From a virus: a stretch of 43,938 nt of DNA. The stretch lies in IMG/VR virus record IMGVR_UViG_3300010373_000070, positions 1 through 43,938 of that record, one strand, 5' to 3'. Positions 1 through 8,394 of the stretch are shown piece after piece; positions within the stretch are counted from its first letter, which is position 1; the number at the start of each line of letters is the position of its first letter. Under the pieces are notes generated by a model. That model had not been told where the DNA came from and made no database searches. It was given only the letters and a program-made list of their open reading frames with translations. Made by a program: the position numbers and the translations under genes.

Positions 1-31
1 ATCCTAGGACCAGAACGAACAGCAGTAGCAT
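1..31 (-). CDS. Start of a protein with a hydrophobic N-terminus (partial)
   Basis: Only the first ten codons are in the window; the gene continues beyond the left edge. They read MLLLFVLVLG, a strongly hydrophobic start that would suit a signal peptide or membrane anchor. A GAGGG Shine-Dalgarno-like sequence lies 4 nt before the ATG, and the phage promoter motif lies 20 nt upstream on the same strand. By position it would be the next gene of the head/virion operon. Nothing more can be said about its function. An alternative start in another frame cannot be excluded from so few codons. Confidence 0.3.
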   Translation of the reverse strand, partial: MLLLFVLVLG

Positions 32-51
32 CGCACCCTCGCTACATATCT

Positions 52-62
52 CTTATAGCGAA
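52..62 (-). promoter_or_regulatory. Phage promoter motif TTCGCTATAAG
   Basis: An exact copy of the recurring 11-mer, oriented towards the gene leaving the window at the left edge. The distance to the likely ATG is 20 nt, longer than at most copies, and here a GAGGG ribosome-binding site fits into the leader. It lies just after the end of the HNH gene, so it would begin a new transcript. Confidence 0.7.
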
Positions 63-100
63 GGATTGAGACGCAAATTGAAACAGCGACGAATAATTCG

Positions 101-439
101 CTACCGTCTCTGACGAAGGTACGAAGCCGCGTTTTCCAACGCGCCAGGATTGTCCCCAAACAATCCGATACCGCGATTGCAATTGTGACAAAGCAATCCA
201 CGGACAACGCCGGTCACGTGATCATGATCGACATACAGCCACGGAGCACCACCCGTCGGCACTTGATGACAAATAGCACATGCGCCGTTCTGAGCTAGCT
301 TCATCGCCTCAAAAGCTTCGAAAGTGAGACCGTAACGTCTCTTCAGGTTTCGACGCTTGTTGGCAACCTTACCCTTCGCTGTCTTTTGATAGCGACGATT
401 CGCTTCGAGTTTATTGATGCTGGTGCTCATATTCATCAT
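101..439 (-). CDS. HNH endonuclease, Endonuclease VII type
   Basis: A small protein of about 112 residues with the phage Endonuclease VII/HNH signature: CAIC at about residue 54, then [15 protein letters not shown] and a second Cys pair (CHNC) that together bind zinc and form the ββα-metal nuclease core. The N-terminus is very basic, as expected for DNA binding. It is one of three related HNH genes on this strand, which suggests free-standing selfish endonucleases spread by homing. A role in resolving branched DNA before packaging is also possible. The start is uncertain: ATGs at 439, 436 and 430 all overlap the end of the preceding gene and none has a clear Shine-Dalgarno sequence. It ends in TAG. 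Confidence 0.8.
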   Translation of the reverse strand: MMNMSTSINKLEANRRYQKTAKGKVANKRRNLKRRYGLTFEAFEAMKLAQNGACAICHQVPTGGAPWLYVDHDHVTGVVRGLLCHNCNRGIGLFGDNPGALENAASYLRQRR

Positions 440-1172
440 GTTCAGGATTTATAAAATGAATCATGCCCGATCCGTCGAAACCGTAGCCTGGGAGAAGCGT
501 GCCGAGACTGCAACGGCAATGAGGATGCAGACCGCCGAGCTTGGGCGATTCGTCACCACGTTTATGGTAGCCGTGGCCGAGCTGGCTGAGCTTCCAAACG
601 CGCGGCGTGACTCCGTCGTCGCGTAGGTGCAGTCGCTTGCATTCATCGCACAAATGTTCATCGCGAACAACGATGAAGAACACCGTCGGATCGTCGATAC
701 CGCTCGCAGCGTTCACCTTGAGGATTCCGTCAAGCGTGCCGGTATTACGGACGTGAGTAGCTTCTGTGTCGACGATCTTCTTGACGCCTTCGGTGGCTTG
801 CTTCCAGACGTTCGTCAGCTCCATCGAAAGAGCATCGGCGACGTTATGATCGACGCCCTTGTGCTCGGCTTCGCGTAGAGCTGCCTCGACCGCGTGCACA
901 GCCTTCGTCTTGGTCGAAAGTCGCTGAGTATCGATATAGCCGTTCGCATCACGCAGGAGCGAATCGAGCAATTCGATATTCGGACGATTACGCTCTTCTA
1001 CGCTTGCTTGACGAAAAAGACCACCGAGCGTGAAGTCGGGAGTAATGCCGACACGCACACGCTTGTCTGTGTACCCGCCTCCGAGGACACGAGCCTTCAG
1101 GCGATCGAACAATTTATCAATAGCATTATGAATGCTACGAACCGCACCTTTACCAAGAGTTATTTTAGCCAC
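411..1172 (-). CDS. Phage head morphogenesis protein, Mu gpF-like minor head protein
   Basis: A 253-residue protein. The C-terminal part carries the pattern typical of Mu gpF/SPP1 gp7-like minor head proteins: [12 protein letters not shown] at about residues 172-183, then [19 protein letters not shown] near 213-231. The Cys and His residues are conserved in this family and probably coordinate a metal. Family members bind the portal and enter the procapsid during assembly. The gene lies shortly downstream of the portal gene, separated only by an inserted HNH gene, which is the usual order. Its 5' end overlaps the HNH gene by 8 nt. I infer a structural role in the virion; no enzymatic activity is claimed. 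Confidence 0.7.
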   Translation of the reverse strand: MAKITLGKGAVRSIHNAIDKLFDRLKARVLGGGYTDKRVRVGITPDFTLGGLFRQASVEERNRPNIELLDSLLRDANGYIDTQRLSTKTKAVHAVEAALREAEHKGVDHNVADALSMELTNVWKQATEGVKKIVDTEATHVRNTGTLDGILKVNAASGIDDPTVFFIVVRDEHLCDECKRLHLRDDGVTPRVWKLSQLGHGYHKRGDESPKLGGLHPHCRCSLGTLLPGYGFDGSGMIHFINPEHDEYEHQHQ

Positions 1173-1563
1173 GCGCTCTCTCCAAATAAGCTGTAGCGCG
1201 TCTTAGCAAAGACGGATCGTCACGCAGCTTTCCGATACCAGTATTACAAGCCTGACAAAGCAGCCCACGAACAATGCCCGTCACATGGTCATGATCGACA
1301 TGAAAATATTTGTGCACATCCGGCGATCCTCCACAGATTGCGCAGCCACCGTTTTGTTCACGTAGCATTCGATCGTAATCGAGAAGAGTGAGACCATACT
1401 TCTTCAACTTCTTCTCTCGCTGCCAAAGAGGATTCGCTTCCTTACATTTCAGATAGCGATCTCGCGCCCTCTGCTTAGCTTCAGGCTTCTGAGCGAACCT
1501 CAAAGACGCAGCTCTGCGAGCTTGGAGAATCTGTTCAGGTGTTCTAGTAGATCTGCGAGCCAT
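1165..1563 (-). CDS. HNH endonuclease, Endonuclease VII type
   Basis: A 132-residue relative of the HNH genes at 101 and 6910. The core reads CAICGG at about residue 75, [15 protein letters not shown] and CQAC, giving two Cys pairs for zinc and the HNH catalytic histidines. Residues 1-55 are rich in Arg and Lys. It sits between the portal gene and the gpF-like head gene, which are neighbours in most phages, so it looks inserted. It overlaps the next gene by 8 nt, so the insertion did not break the operon. Confidence 0.82.
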   Translation of the reverse strand: MARRSTRTPEQILQARRAASLRFAQKPEAKQRARDRYLKCKEANPLWQREKKLKKYGLTLLDYDRMLREQNGGCAICGGSPDVHKYFHVDHDHVTGIVRGLLCQACNTGIGKLRDDPSLLRRATAYLERARG

Positions 1564-1578
1564 TCAGATCTAAGATTG

Positions 1579-3729
1579 CTATTCCGACTTTTTGATCTTG
1601 AACTTGTCGGCGACGCCGAGGACTTCCTTCATGGTGTCCTTCAGATCGTCATCCCAACCGTCCATTGCGTTCTGCACGAGCTTCTTGTGCATCGCGAGGA
1701 GCTTGCGCTTTGACGGAGGGAGCTGCGCCTCAGACTTCGAGAGCATGCCGATAGCTTGGTCGATTGAGCGAGTCAAATCTTGTGCACCGCTACCATCCGG
1801 CGAAGCTGACGATGACTCTACGTCACTCGTCTTTTGCTTTTCCGTCTTAGCATCGCCGCCCGATGATTCCTCACCACCGCCACCACCGTCGTCTCCACCG
1901 CCGCCTTCGCCGCCACCATCATCAGCACCAACTGCGCCTGCCTGCTGTTGCTCTGCGCCGGCCTGAGCCTGCTGTTGCTGAGCTTGAGCAGCTTGCTGGA
2001 GCTGGATGAATTGGAACCAGAACGGATCGCGAACGTACTGCCACTGCGGATCCTTCGAAGCTCCAGGCACGTCGAAGAAGTATTCGAGGATCTGACCGAC
2101 GGTGAGATACTTATCCCAGATCGCTTGAATCTGCGGATTGAGCGGAATTTCACCACCGAATTTCTTGCCGATTGGGTCCTTCTCGACCTTCTGCAAAACT
2201 TCGTCGTAGGTCATGTGAACCGGCATGTCTTGCTGGAGACGTACCGATTCCTTCTCGGCGGTTTCTGCATCCAGACCGACAAGCTTGATCACGCAGAGCT
2301 TCGCCATTTCTTCGTCGAAGAGCGGGAAGATCGATGCGTTCAAGAAGTCTTCAAACTTCGCAAGCAGCGGACGAATACCAACGTCACGAGCCGCTTCGAG
2401 CTTGTATTCGTTGTTGCCTTCGCTGAGAGCTTGGTTGTTTGTACCACGTGAGAGATATGCCCAACCAGGAATCTCTTCCGGTGCCATCTGGAATGCCGAG
2501 AAGATGACACGAGCATTCATGTCCATCAAATACTGGAATTCCATATCGCGACCGCCCTGATCGATCGGCATCCACTCGACATCGTCTTCAGCTCCGAGAC
2601 CGAACACCGGCATACGCCATGCGTTCTGCACTGAGTTGATCGATGCGTTGAACTGCTGACGGATACGCTGAATCACCTTCTCATCGGCGTCGTCGCTCTT
2701 GATCACGAGCATGCCGCGAGCTGCACGACCGTTCTGGAAGTAGAGCTTGTTGTGCGTCGTGATATTGATATGCGTGGTTACGGCCGAGATAATCGTATCG
2801 AGCGGCGTTACCGGATATCCATCAAGCTCGACGTCCGGGACTTCATAGAAGTTGTGCACGATGCACTCCTTCGAAGTGAAGGCTTGCACCGGACGGTCGT
2901 CGATGACTTGAACCCACGAATATTCGTCATTCTGGTAGCGCTCGGGCACCAGCTTCTTGTTCTTGATCTGCTCAAGAAGGATACGAGCCTGACGACGAAC
3001 CTGCTCGGCGGCTGCACGCTGAGGAGCTGCGCGGTAGATGGTACCGGCGTCGATGACGCGGAAGCAAGCGAAGTGCTTCTTGCCATCGATACCGTCTGAC
3101 CAAATAACTTCTGTCGCAAGACGACCGAGGATGATCGCATTACGGATCGACATCGAGATGTATTGCGGGAAAGTGAGCTGGTCATCTTCACCAAGAGCGT
3201 CGGCATCACCGCACGTCATGAGACGCTTAGTGATCTTCGCGATGCGCTGCTGGATCTCTTCCTTCTTCTGCTGCTTCTCTTGCTCAGGAAGAGTCTCGAT
3301 GCGCTCGTTCGTCTCCTGACGCATTTCGATGATGAAGCCGGTTGAGAAACGGTCAGGGCGTGGTCGACCGAAGGCCGACATCTGGGCCTGACGTGCTTGC
3401 ACAATCGCCGCAATCAAGTCGTCCTGGATAGTGATACGCTTGAGCAGCTTGTCCGGGATCAGTCGCGCCTTGTTCTTGTAGAGCGACTGGTACTGTGAGA
3501 TCTGCGAAGGGTCTGTCTCGAACGCAAGACGAACAAGCTCATCCTTGTTCATCGCATTGAGGACAGACTTCATGAGCGTCGGCGACTCTTCCGCCTTGTG
3601 GAGGTTCGTCTCCGTCATCGGATCGATGTGGAAGGTCGTATCGCGAGGCTTCTCGCGTACACGCTGCGAGCCCAGTGCTTCAAGCACGGCGCGCGTCAGC
3701 GAGCTTTGTTCTAGGGATGACTTGGCCAT
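1579..3729 (-). CDS. Portal protein
   Basis: A 716-residue protein, long for a portal. It would form the dodecameric ring at the capsid vertex through which DNA is packaged and ejected. The central part (about residues 290-480) has the look of the T4 gp20/SPP1 gp6-type fold: VIHNFYEVPDVELDGYPVTP, then LSEGNNEYKLEAARDVGIRP, which resembles the conserved helix of family members. The C-terminal 150 residues are low-complexity, with Gln/Ala-rich then Gly/Asp/Ser-rich stretches, followed by a basic helical tail. Position supports the call: it follows TerL and a virion protein and precedes the gpF-like gene. It starts 1 nt after the stop of the preceding gene. Confidence 0.78.
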   Translation of the reverse strand: MAKSSLEQSSLTRAVLEALGSQRVREKPRDTTFHIDPMTETNLHKAEESPTLMKSVLNAMNKDELVRLAFETDPSQISQYQSLYKNKARLIPDKLLKRITIQDDLIAAIVQARQAQMSAFGRPRPDRFSTGFIIEMRQETNERIETLPEQEKQQKKEEIQQRIAKITKRLMTCGDADALGEDDQLTFPQYISMSIRNAIILGRLATEVIWSDGIDGKKHFACFRVIDAGTIYRAAPQRAAAEQVRRQARILLEQIKNKKLVPERYQNDEYSWVQVIDDRPVQAFTSKECIVHNFYEVPDVELDGYPVTPLDTIISAVTTHINITTHNKLYFQNGRAARGMLVIKSDDADEKVIQRIRQQFNASINSVQNAWRMPVFGLGAEDDVEWMPIDQGGRDMEFQYLMDMNARVIFSAFQMAPEEIPGWAYLSRGTNNQALSEGNNEYKLEAARDVGIRPLLAKFEDFLNASIFPLFDEEMAKLCVIKLVGLDAETAEKESVRLQQDMPVHMTYDEVLQKVEKDPIGKKFGGEIPLNPQIQAIWDKYLTVGQILEYFFDVPGASKDPQWQYVRDPFWFQFIQLQQAAQAQQQQAQAGAEQQQAGAVGADDGGGEGGGGDDGGGGGEESSGGDAKTEKQKTSDVESSSASPDGSGAQDLTRSIDQAIGMLSKSEAQLPPSKRKLLAMHKKLVQNAMDGWDDDLKDTMKEVLGVADKFKIKKSE

Positions 3730-3730
3730 A

Positions 3731-4711
3731 TTACTCTGCGGTGATTGCAGTGAGGTTCAGTGGTGACGTCGACTTGTTGACGACGACCGCTGACCATGAC
3801 AAGCCGGCATGAGCGTGCAAACCCATCTGGGTCACGTCGCCTGCCTGCCACGGTGAAATCTTGTTGGTATCGTCGGTCGCACCATTGAACCGAACGACAG
3901 CTTCCTGATCGCCCCACAGCTCTACGTAGCGCTTTGCTGCTGAGAAGAACTGAATGCCGTTCGTGAGAGGAACGGCGGTAGCATCGACAGGAAGAGATGC
4001 GGTGCTGGTGACTTCGAACCAAGTCGGAGTGACTTGCTCGACGGTGTAACCACGTTGCACTGCGAGAGAGAATCCGGCGTTAACTGAAACGCCATCGCCG
4101 ATCTGGACGCCGGCTGCGCTGTAGACCAACATCGCCGATGCAGAAGCCGGAGTGACAGCTTCACCGAATGCCTGGAATTGAGTGCCCGGCAAACGAGCGA
4201 CGTTGAGAACGGTGCTACCGCTGTGCGAGAGGATTACCCATTGACCCTGGTTGAGCGGATTGAATACCGAAGCTCCATCACCGGTAACTTGACCAGGAAT
4301 GAAGAGAGTATCGCCATCAGCAGCGAAGCCGAAGTTACCAGCAGTCGCAGTGAATGTTGCCGTCTGATTCGCATTCACAGTAACGGTAACTGCGGTGACG
4401 TTAGCTTGACGATCGTTGCGAAGCTGCGGAGCAGTGCCAGTACCATCCCACGTGAAGCGATAGCGATTGCCCGAAAGAGGGCTGAGCGTCAGCTCCCATT
4501 CGGTCGTGTCATCGGCCGCAATCGTGCGAGTACCGTCGAACAGAGTGAGAGAAGCACCGGGAGCGATCGTGTACGGAACGCTTGCGATATTCTTCGCCGA
4601 CACCGAAAGGCTTGAACGCCAGTCGACATTGCGCTTCTGCGGATCGTTTCCGACGTTGTTAGCGTCCGAGAAACCGAGGGTGCGAGTTACGAGTGAAAGC
4701 GTGCCGTCCAT
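3731..4711 (-). CDS. Putative virion structural protein, beta-rich
   Basis: A 326-residue protein between the large terminase and portal genes. The sequence is rich in Thr, Ser, Val, Ala, Gly and Asn, almost free of Cys, and has short alternating strands (for example TVTVNANQTATFTATAGNF), as in phage decoration, fibre or Ig-like domains. There is no signal peptide or membrane segment. An AAGGA Shine-Dalgarno sequence lies about 8 nt before the ATG. The location between TerL and portal is unusual for a fibre and could mean a head decoration protein. No family is recognised with certainty. Confidence 0.5.
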   Translation of the reverse strand: MDGTLSLVTRTLGFSDANNVGNDPQKRNVDWRSSLSVSAKNIASVPYTIAPGASLTLFDGTRTIAADDTTEWELTLSPLSGNRYRFTWDGTGTAPQLRNDRQANVTAVTVTVNANQTATFTATAGNFGFAADGDTLFIPGQVTGDGASVFNPLNQGQWVILSHSGSTVLNVARLPGTQFQAFGEAVTPASASAMLVYSAAGVQIGDGVSVNAGFSLAVQRGYTVEQVTPTWFEVTSTASLPVDATAVPLTNGIQFFSAAKRYVELWGDQEAVVRFNGATDDTNKISPWQAGDVTQMGLHAHAGLSWSAVVVNKSTSPLNLTAITAE

Positions 4712-4738
4712 AGTGATTCCTTCTTGGGAAGATTGCGG

Positions 4739-6688
4739 TTATCCAAGGTCCCAGACGAAGTTGCCCTTTTTGCCAACCGTCGGTACGTCAGAAATAACGT
4801 CATCCTCTGGGCCTTGGCCAATGTGCTCTTCGATGATCTGACGCATCCAATTTTCGGCAGTGTATTGACGTTCAGCATCAATCGGAGGAGCTGGGCGATC
4901 GTCGTCACGCGGGATCACGAGCTTTCCGCCAGGAGCGTAGACGTTCATAACGAGGTAGCGAAGTGCGTCAGGTTCGTCCTTACCAACGTCAGTCGGTTCG
5001 TCAGTGAGACGATCGGCCTTGTCAGTGATCCAGTGCCACTTGAGTAGTTTCTCGAACAAGAAATCTACTCCGCGGTCGCCACGGACGAAATAGAGCTGAG
5101 GCTCACGACCCATGACAGGCCAGAGCTTCATACGGACAGCTTCGATACCGCCCTGCACCGAGCCCTTGCCCTTTTGCCAATCGCGCATAGTGAAACCTGC
5201 ACGCTTGAACTGCTTGATGGTCTGCGGAGCTTCAGGATCGGCGAAGCAGATCGGCTTGAGATGCTTGATGCGTCGAGTGCAGAAGTCGATCTTCTGTGCG
5301 TCGTCAAGCTCACCCATCGACCAGCAATCGAGCACGAACATACGAGCACCATCGCGTACAGCCACGACGACGACGAAGTTGTGCGTGTAGCCCCAGTCCA
5401 TGCCGCAGTAAAACTGCATGTCACGCTGGACACAGAGTGCATAGAGCTGTTGCTTGGTGTAGTTTGGACCGACGTCCTCGCCGAGAATCTTAGTTGCAAT
5501 CTGTCCCGGCGTGAGCTTGTGGATCTCTGCGTTGAGACGCGAGTAGATCAAGTTCTCAGTCGACGGACGCCAGCAAAGCATCTCGGCCTTGAGCAAGTTT
5601 TCGTCCGTAGCGTTTTCGACGAAACGGTTCTGCGTGTTCGTGATCGTGCGGAGCGTCTTGGTCTCTTCCGCTGAGCGCTTCTGCTTGGTGGCTAGCTTGC
5701 CTCGACAGACTGAGTAGAGTTTGCAGTTGTTGAGACAGCCATTGAAGCAATTCTCATCACGCGTGTACTTCTTCTGTTCATCGTCGGGCAGGTTCTTCCA
5801 CTTCTCTTCACTGAGTGAAAGAAGCGTGTCGTCCGAACGATAGATCGGAAGCTTTGGAAGATCTGGACGGTGACGCGTGGTTGGGCACGTCTCGGTCACA
5901 TCGAGGATGTTCCAGTGCCAAACAGTGAGGCCGGTCTTCTCGGCGTCATCAATCTCAGCCTGCACGAGACCAGTACCGGTCTTGCGTGTAGACGTGAGGA
6001 GAGTGATCGGTTCCTTGCCATCACGGTTTGACGGAATGAATCGCGACTGTTTGTACGCCTTCGGATCCTGAACAACGTCAACCTCGTCGACAACCAGAAA
6101 CGGAACGTGGAGCGAGTTAGCACCACGCATCGTACAAATGACGAGCTTGATGTAGTGGTAGATGCGGCGGTAGCGAACCTGATCACCGTGACCAAGCGCT
6201 AGCCATTCTTTCTCGGGAAGAGAGATACCGGTCGACGCGTCGTAGTAGCGAACGATGTCGGTCTTTTCCTTCGCATCGCCCGTCTTGAAGTCACGCAAGT
6301 ACTCACGATCGAAGAACGCCTTGACGTATGCCTGAGCGTTGAGAGCCTGCGATTCGATAGCAGCCATGTGACCAACGTCTCGATCAAGATGCAGCACGGC
6401 CAACACTTCGAGAATCGAAGCGGCCAGAGTCTTGAACGAGTCTCGTGAGGCGTACGCCATCACGCGAGACATCTCGCCCGTCTTGTTCGTCAGACACGCC
6501 TCGTAGATTCGCCACACCATATCCATCGGTGAGCAGTTTGAAGGGTTCGGTCCTTCGTCTGCGATCACCTGATCTGGCAAATCGATATCGAGGAAGACCT
6601 TGATCCAGTTGTGGAGGGCTTCCTTCGTGCGGAGAGGAGTGAAGAGAACGCGACGCTTGAGGACGTCGGCGATTGCTGCGGTATCCAT
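4739..6688 (-). CDS. terL: Terminase large subunit (packaging ATPase and nuclease)
   Basis: A 649-residue protein that would pump DNA into the procapsid and cut it. The ATPase has an ASRDSFKTLA P-loop variant at about residues 78-87 and a hydrophobic Walker B, FLVVDEVDVV, near residue 206. The C-terminal RNase H-like nuclease begins at FYCGMDWGYTH; its acidic residues are visible there, at CFADPEAP and at GKDEPDALRYLV. Between the two domains, at about residues 325-345, lies a four-Cys cluster (CFNGCLNNCKLYSVC) that may bind a metal and is not typical of T4 gp17. The gene starts directly after the small membrane protein gene and two genes after terS. Confidence 0.88.
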   Translation of the reverse strand: MDTAAIADVLKRRVLFTPLRTKEALHNWIKVFLDIDLPDQVIADEGPNPSNCSPMDMVWRIYEACLTNKTGEMSRVMAYASRDSFKTLAASILEVLAVLHLDRDVGHMAAIESQALNAQAYVKAFFDREYLRDFKTGDAKEKTDIVRYYDASTGISLPEKEWLALGHGDQVRYRRIYHYIKLVICTMRGANSLHVPFLVVDEVDVVQDPKAYKQSRFIPSNRDGKEPITLLTSTRKTGTGLVQAEIDDAEKTGLTVWHWNILDVTETCPTTRHRPDLPKLPIYRSDDTLLSLSEEKWKNLPDDEQKKYTRDENCFNGCLNNCKLYSVCRGKLATKQKRSAEETKTLRTITNTQNRFVENATDENLLKAEMLCWRPSTENLIYSRLNAEIHKLTPGQIATKILGEDVGPNYTKQQLYALCVQRDMQFYCGMDWGYTHNFVVVVAVRDGARMFVLDCWSMGELDDAQKIDFCTRRIKHLKPICFADPEAPQTIKQFKRAGFTMRDWQKGKGSVQGGIEAVRMKLWPVMGREPQLYFVRGDRGVDFLFEKLLKWHWITDKADRLTDEPTDVGKDEPDALRYLVMNVYAPGGKLVIPRDDDRPAPPIDAERQYTAENWMRQIIEEHIGQGPEDDVISDVPTVGKKGNFVWDLG

Positions 6689-6916
6689 TTACCACTTACT
6701 GCGAGCTACCAACAAATACGAGAGAATCTTGGGAAGCGCCTTGGCGATCTTTCCCTGCACCCATGAAAGAGCCTTGTACGGTACGCCGACAACGTAGAAC
6801 GATACGTGATAGTACGCACTGAGCATTTCAGCCCACGTCATCTCCGCGGTGAACTTGGTCCAGTTCCACGCGATCGTCAGGTATATCAGGACGGTTGACC
6901 AGAGCTTCGTTAGCAT
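6689..6916 (-). CDS. Small membrane protein
   Basis: A 75-residue protein with a hydrophobic N-terminal segment (about residues 5-18) and a second aromatic-rich hydrophobic stretch at about 31-48, ending in a basic tail. It has a good ribosome-binding site (GAGGAAAG) before the ATG and abuts terL with no gap. Its place inside the packaging cassette could suggest a lysis role, but no known family is recognised. Confidence 0.55.
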   Translation of the reverse strand: MLTKLWSTVLIYLTIAWNWTKFTAEMTWAEMLSAYYHVSFYVVGVPYKALSWVQGKIAKALPKILSYLLVARSKW

Positions 6917-7368
6917 ATTTCTTTCCTCGTAATATGTTTAGTGATGTAAACGATGTCGTTATTATAACTGCTTCGGATATAGTCGATCGCTCTCTTCAAC
7001 AGAGTCTCGCTATCCAACATCTTTCCGATAGTAGAGTTACATCTGAAACACAACAGACCACGCACTTTCCCGGTGGCATGGTCATGATCAACATGTGCAG
7101 AGCCCTTAAATGGCTGACAACAGATTGCGCAAAGCCCCTGTTGCCACTGAAATAGTCTGTCATAGTCTTCCAGAGTAATGCCATATTTCTTAATTAGATG
7201 ATTTCCCCTCATCTTCAATCGTACATCAGCCCTGTTTCGATACGTGTTCGTTACACGTTTGCCTCGGCACGGCGTACATTCCTTACGACGGCACTCAGTA
7301 CCCTTCGCGGTTTTGTAACGACCAAATTTCCCCTCTGGAAGATCTACTTTGCAGGCTTTACAAATCAC
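6910..7368 (-). CDS. HNH endonuclease, Endonuclease VII type, with N-terminal zinc knuckle
   Basis: A 152-residue protein. Residues 3-36 form a zinc-finger-like element (CKAC then CRRKECTPC). The nuclease core follows: CAICCQ at about residue 80, VDHDHATGKVRGLLC and CFRC. It is the third member of the HNH family in this arm and is more AT-rich in its codons than its neighbours (for example ATA, AAT and TTA codons), a sign of separate origin. It lies between the small terminase gene and the membrane protein/terL pair. HNH proteins beside terminases can be cofactors for DNA cleavage in some phages, but the three copies here favour mobile endonucleases. Confidence 0.82.
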   Translation of the reverse strand: MICKACKVDLPEGKFGRYKTAKGTECRRKECTPCRGKRVTNTYRNRADVRLKMRGNHLIKKYGITLEDYDRLFQWQQGLCAICCQPFKGSAHVDHDHATGKVRGLLCFRCNSTIGKMLDSETLLKRAIDYIRSSYNNDIVYITKHITRKEIC

Positions 7369-7370
7369 AA

Positions 7371-7994
7371 CTAGTCCTTCTTGATACTCGAAGCCTGGAC
7401 GAGTAGTCGCAGGATCTCCGCTGCCTCATCGGCAGACTGCATCACGTTCGCGGTATTCTTCATAGACTCGTCAGCCTTGTGCGTGACGACCAGCTCGCCC
7501 TTATTGTTGGGCTTGTCCTGACCGGTGAGCTTCTGAAGCAGCTCGACTGCCTTACGGTATCCATCGAGCGTGGTGATCTTCAAATCGCCAAGGTCCGCTG
7601 GGTCCTCGGTCTGCAAGTACTTCTTGATTGCTTCGCCGTGCATCTTGTTCGCTGCCGAAATCATGTCAGCAACGAAGTGGATGGATTCGAGCGTGACTTG
7701 CTGGACGCGAGCCTTCACTCCGTTGAGCAATTCGTCAAGATGCAGCTCTGCACGTTCATCCCATTTGCCCTTCACCTTCGCCTGAACAATTTGTCCGAGC
7801 GAGAATTGCGGATTCATCTGGTGGATCTGGTGCGTCGTCTTGCCATTCAGGTAGAGACGGAAGAGCTTGGCTTGCGTGTCAGGAGCGAGTGGCGGGTGAT
7901 TGCTATTCTGCCACTTCGTCAACGCGTACTGTTCGCGTTCGTCGAGCTTAGCCGCGATCTCGATTGCGCTGTTTTCTGTATTCGTCTCGCTCAT
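7371..7994 (-). CDS. terS: Probable terminase small subunit
   Basis: A 207-residue protein. At about residues 43-78 it has a helix-turn-helix-like region (LFRLYLNGKTTHQIHQMNPQ followed by a GKWDERAE helix) that resembles the DNA-binding head of small terminases. The middle is helical (about residues 85-160), fitting the oligomerisation core, and the tail is polar. The role would be to recognise the packaging site and stimulate TerL. Location upstream of terL in the same operon supports the call; the HNH and membrane genes lie between. Its 5' end overlaps the preceding gene by 47 nt. Confidence 0.6.
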   Translation of the reverse strand: MSETNTENSAIEIAAKLDEREQYALTKWQNSNHPPLAPDTQAKLFRLYLNGKTTHQIHQMNPQFSLGQIVQAKVKGKWDERAELHLDELLNGVKARVQQVTLESIHFVADMISAANKMHGEAIKKYLQTEDPADLGDLKITTLDGYRKAVELLQKLTGQDKPNNKGELVVTHKADESMKNTANVMQSADEAAEILRLLVQASSIKKD

Positions 7995-8394
7995 ACTTCA
8001 TTTGCTCGCGAGTCTTGAGTCGCGGTCCATCGTATTCCAGGTTTCCGTTGTGAGTAACGGTCATGCGCCAGTCATCGCCTAGCAGTGAATGAATCGAACG
8101 ATCGAGGCCGGCGATGATACCCACGAGCCACTGGAAGTCACGACGGTTCGACTGAGTACGGAACCAATTCCACTTCTCGAAGAGCTTGCCGCCCTTGAGA
8201 ACGTAGTGGACTTCCTGATTCTCCGTATCGATCTTCACTTCATATCCGTCCTTCGGAATGAATTGAAAAGCGACACGACCCCACAAACGAATCTGATCGA
8301 CTTGCGCTTGGTGAACGCTACCGGTCTCGAACGTGAGAGCCTTGAGGCCCTGGAGCTGCTCCCACGGATCTTTCTCTTCTAGACTACTGGCCAT
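7948..8394 (-). CDS. Hypothetical phage protein, 148 residues
   Basis: No family is recognised. The protein is soluble, with a mixed central domain (about residues 25-120) containing several Trp residues and a very basic C-terminus with many Arg and Lys. It lies between the SbcD-like gene and terS. It overlaps SbcD by 11 nt and terS by 47 nt; the long overlap with terS is the largest in this arm, so one of the two starts may be wrong. A nucleic-acid-binding role is a guess from the basic tail only. Confidence 0.5.
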   Translation of the reverse strand: MASSLEEKDPWEQLQGLKALTFETGSVHQAQVDQIRLWGRVAFQFIPKDGYEVKIDTENQEVHYVLKGGKLFEKWNWFRTQSNRRDFQWLVGIIAGLDRSIHSLLGDDWRMTVTHNGNLEYDGPRLKTREQMKYERDEYRKQRNRDRG

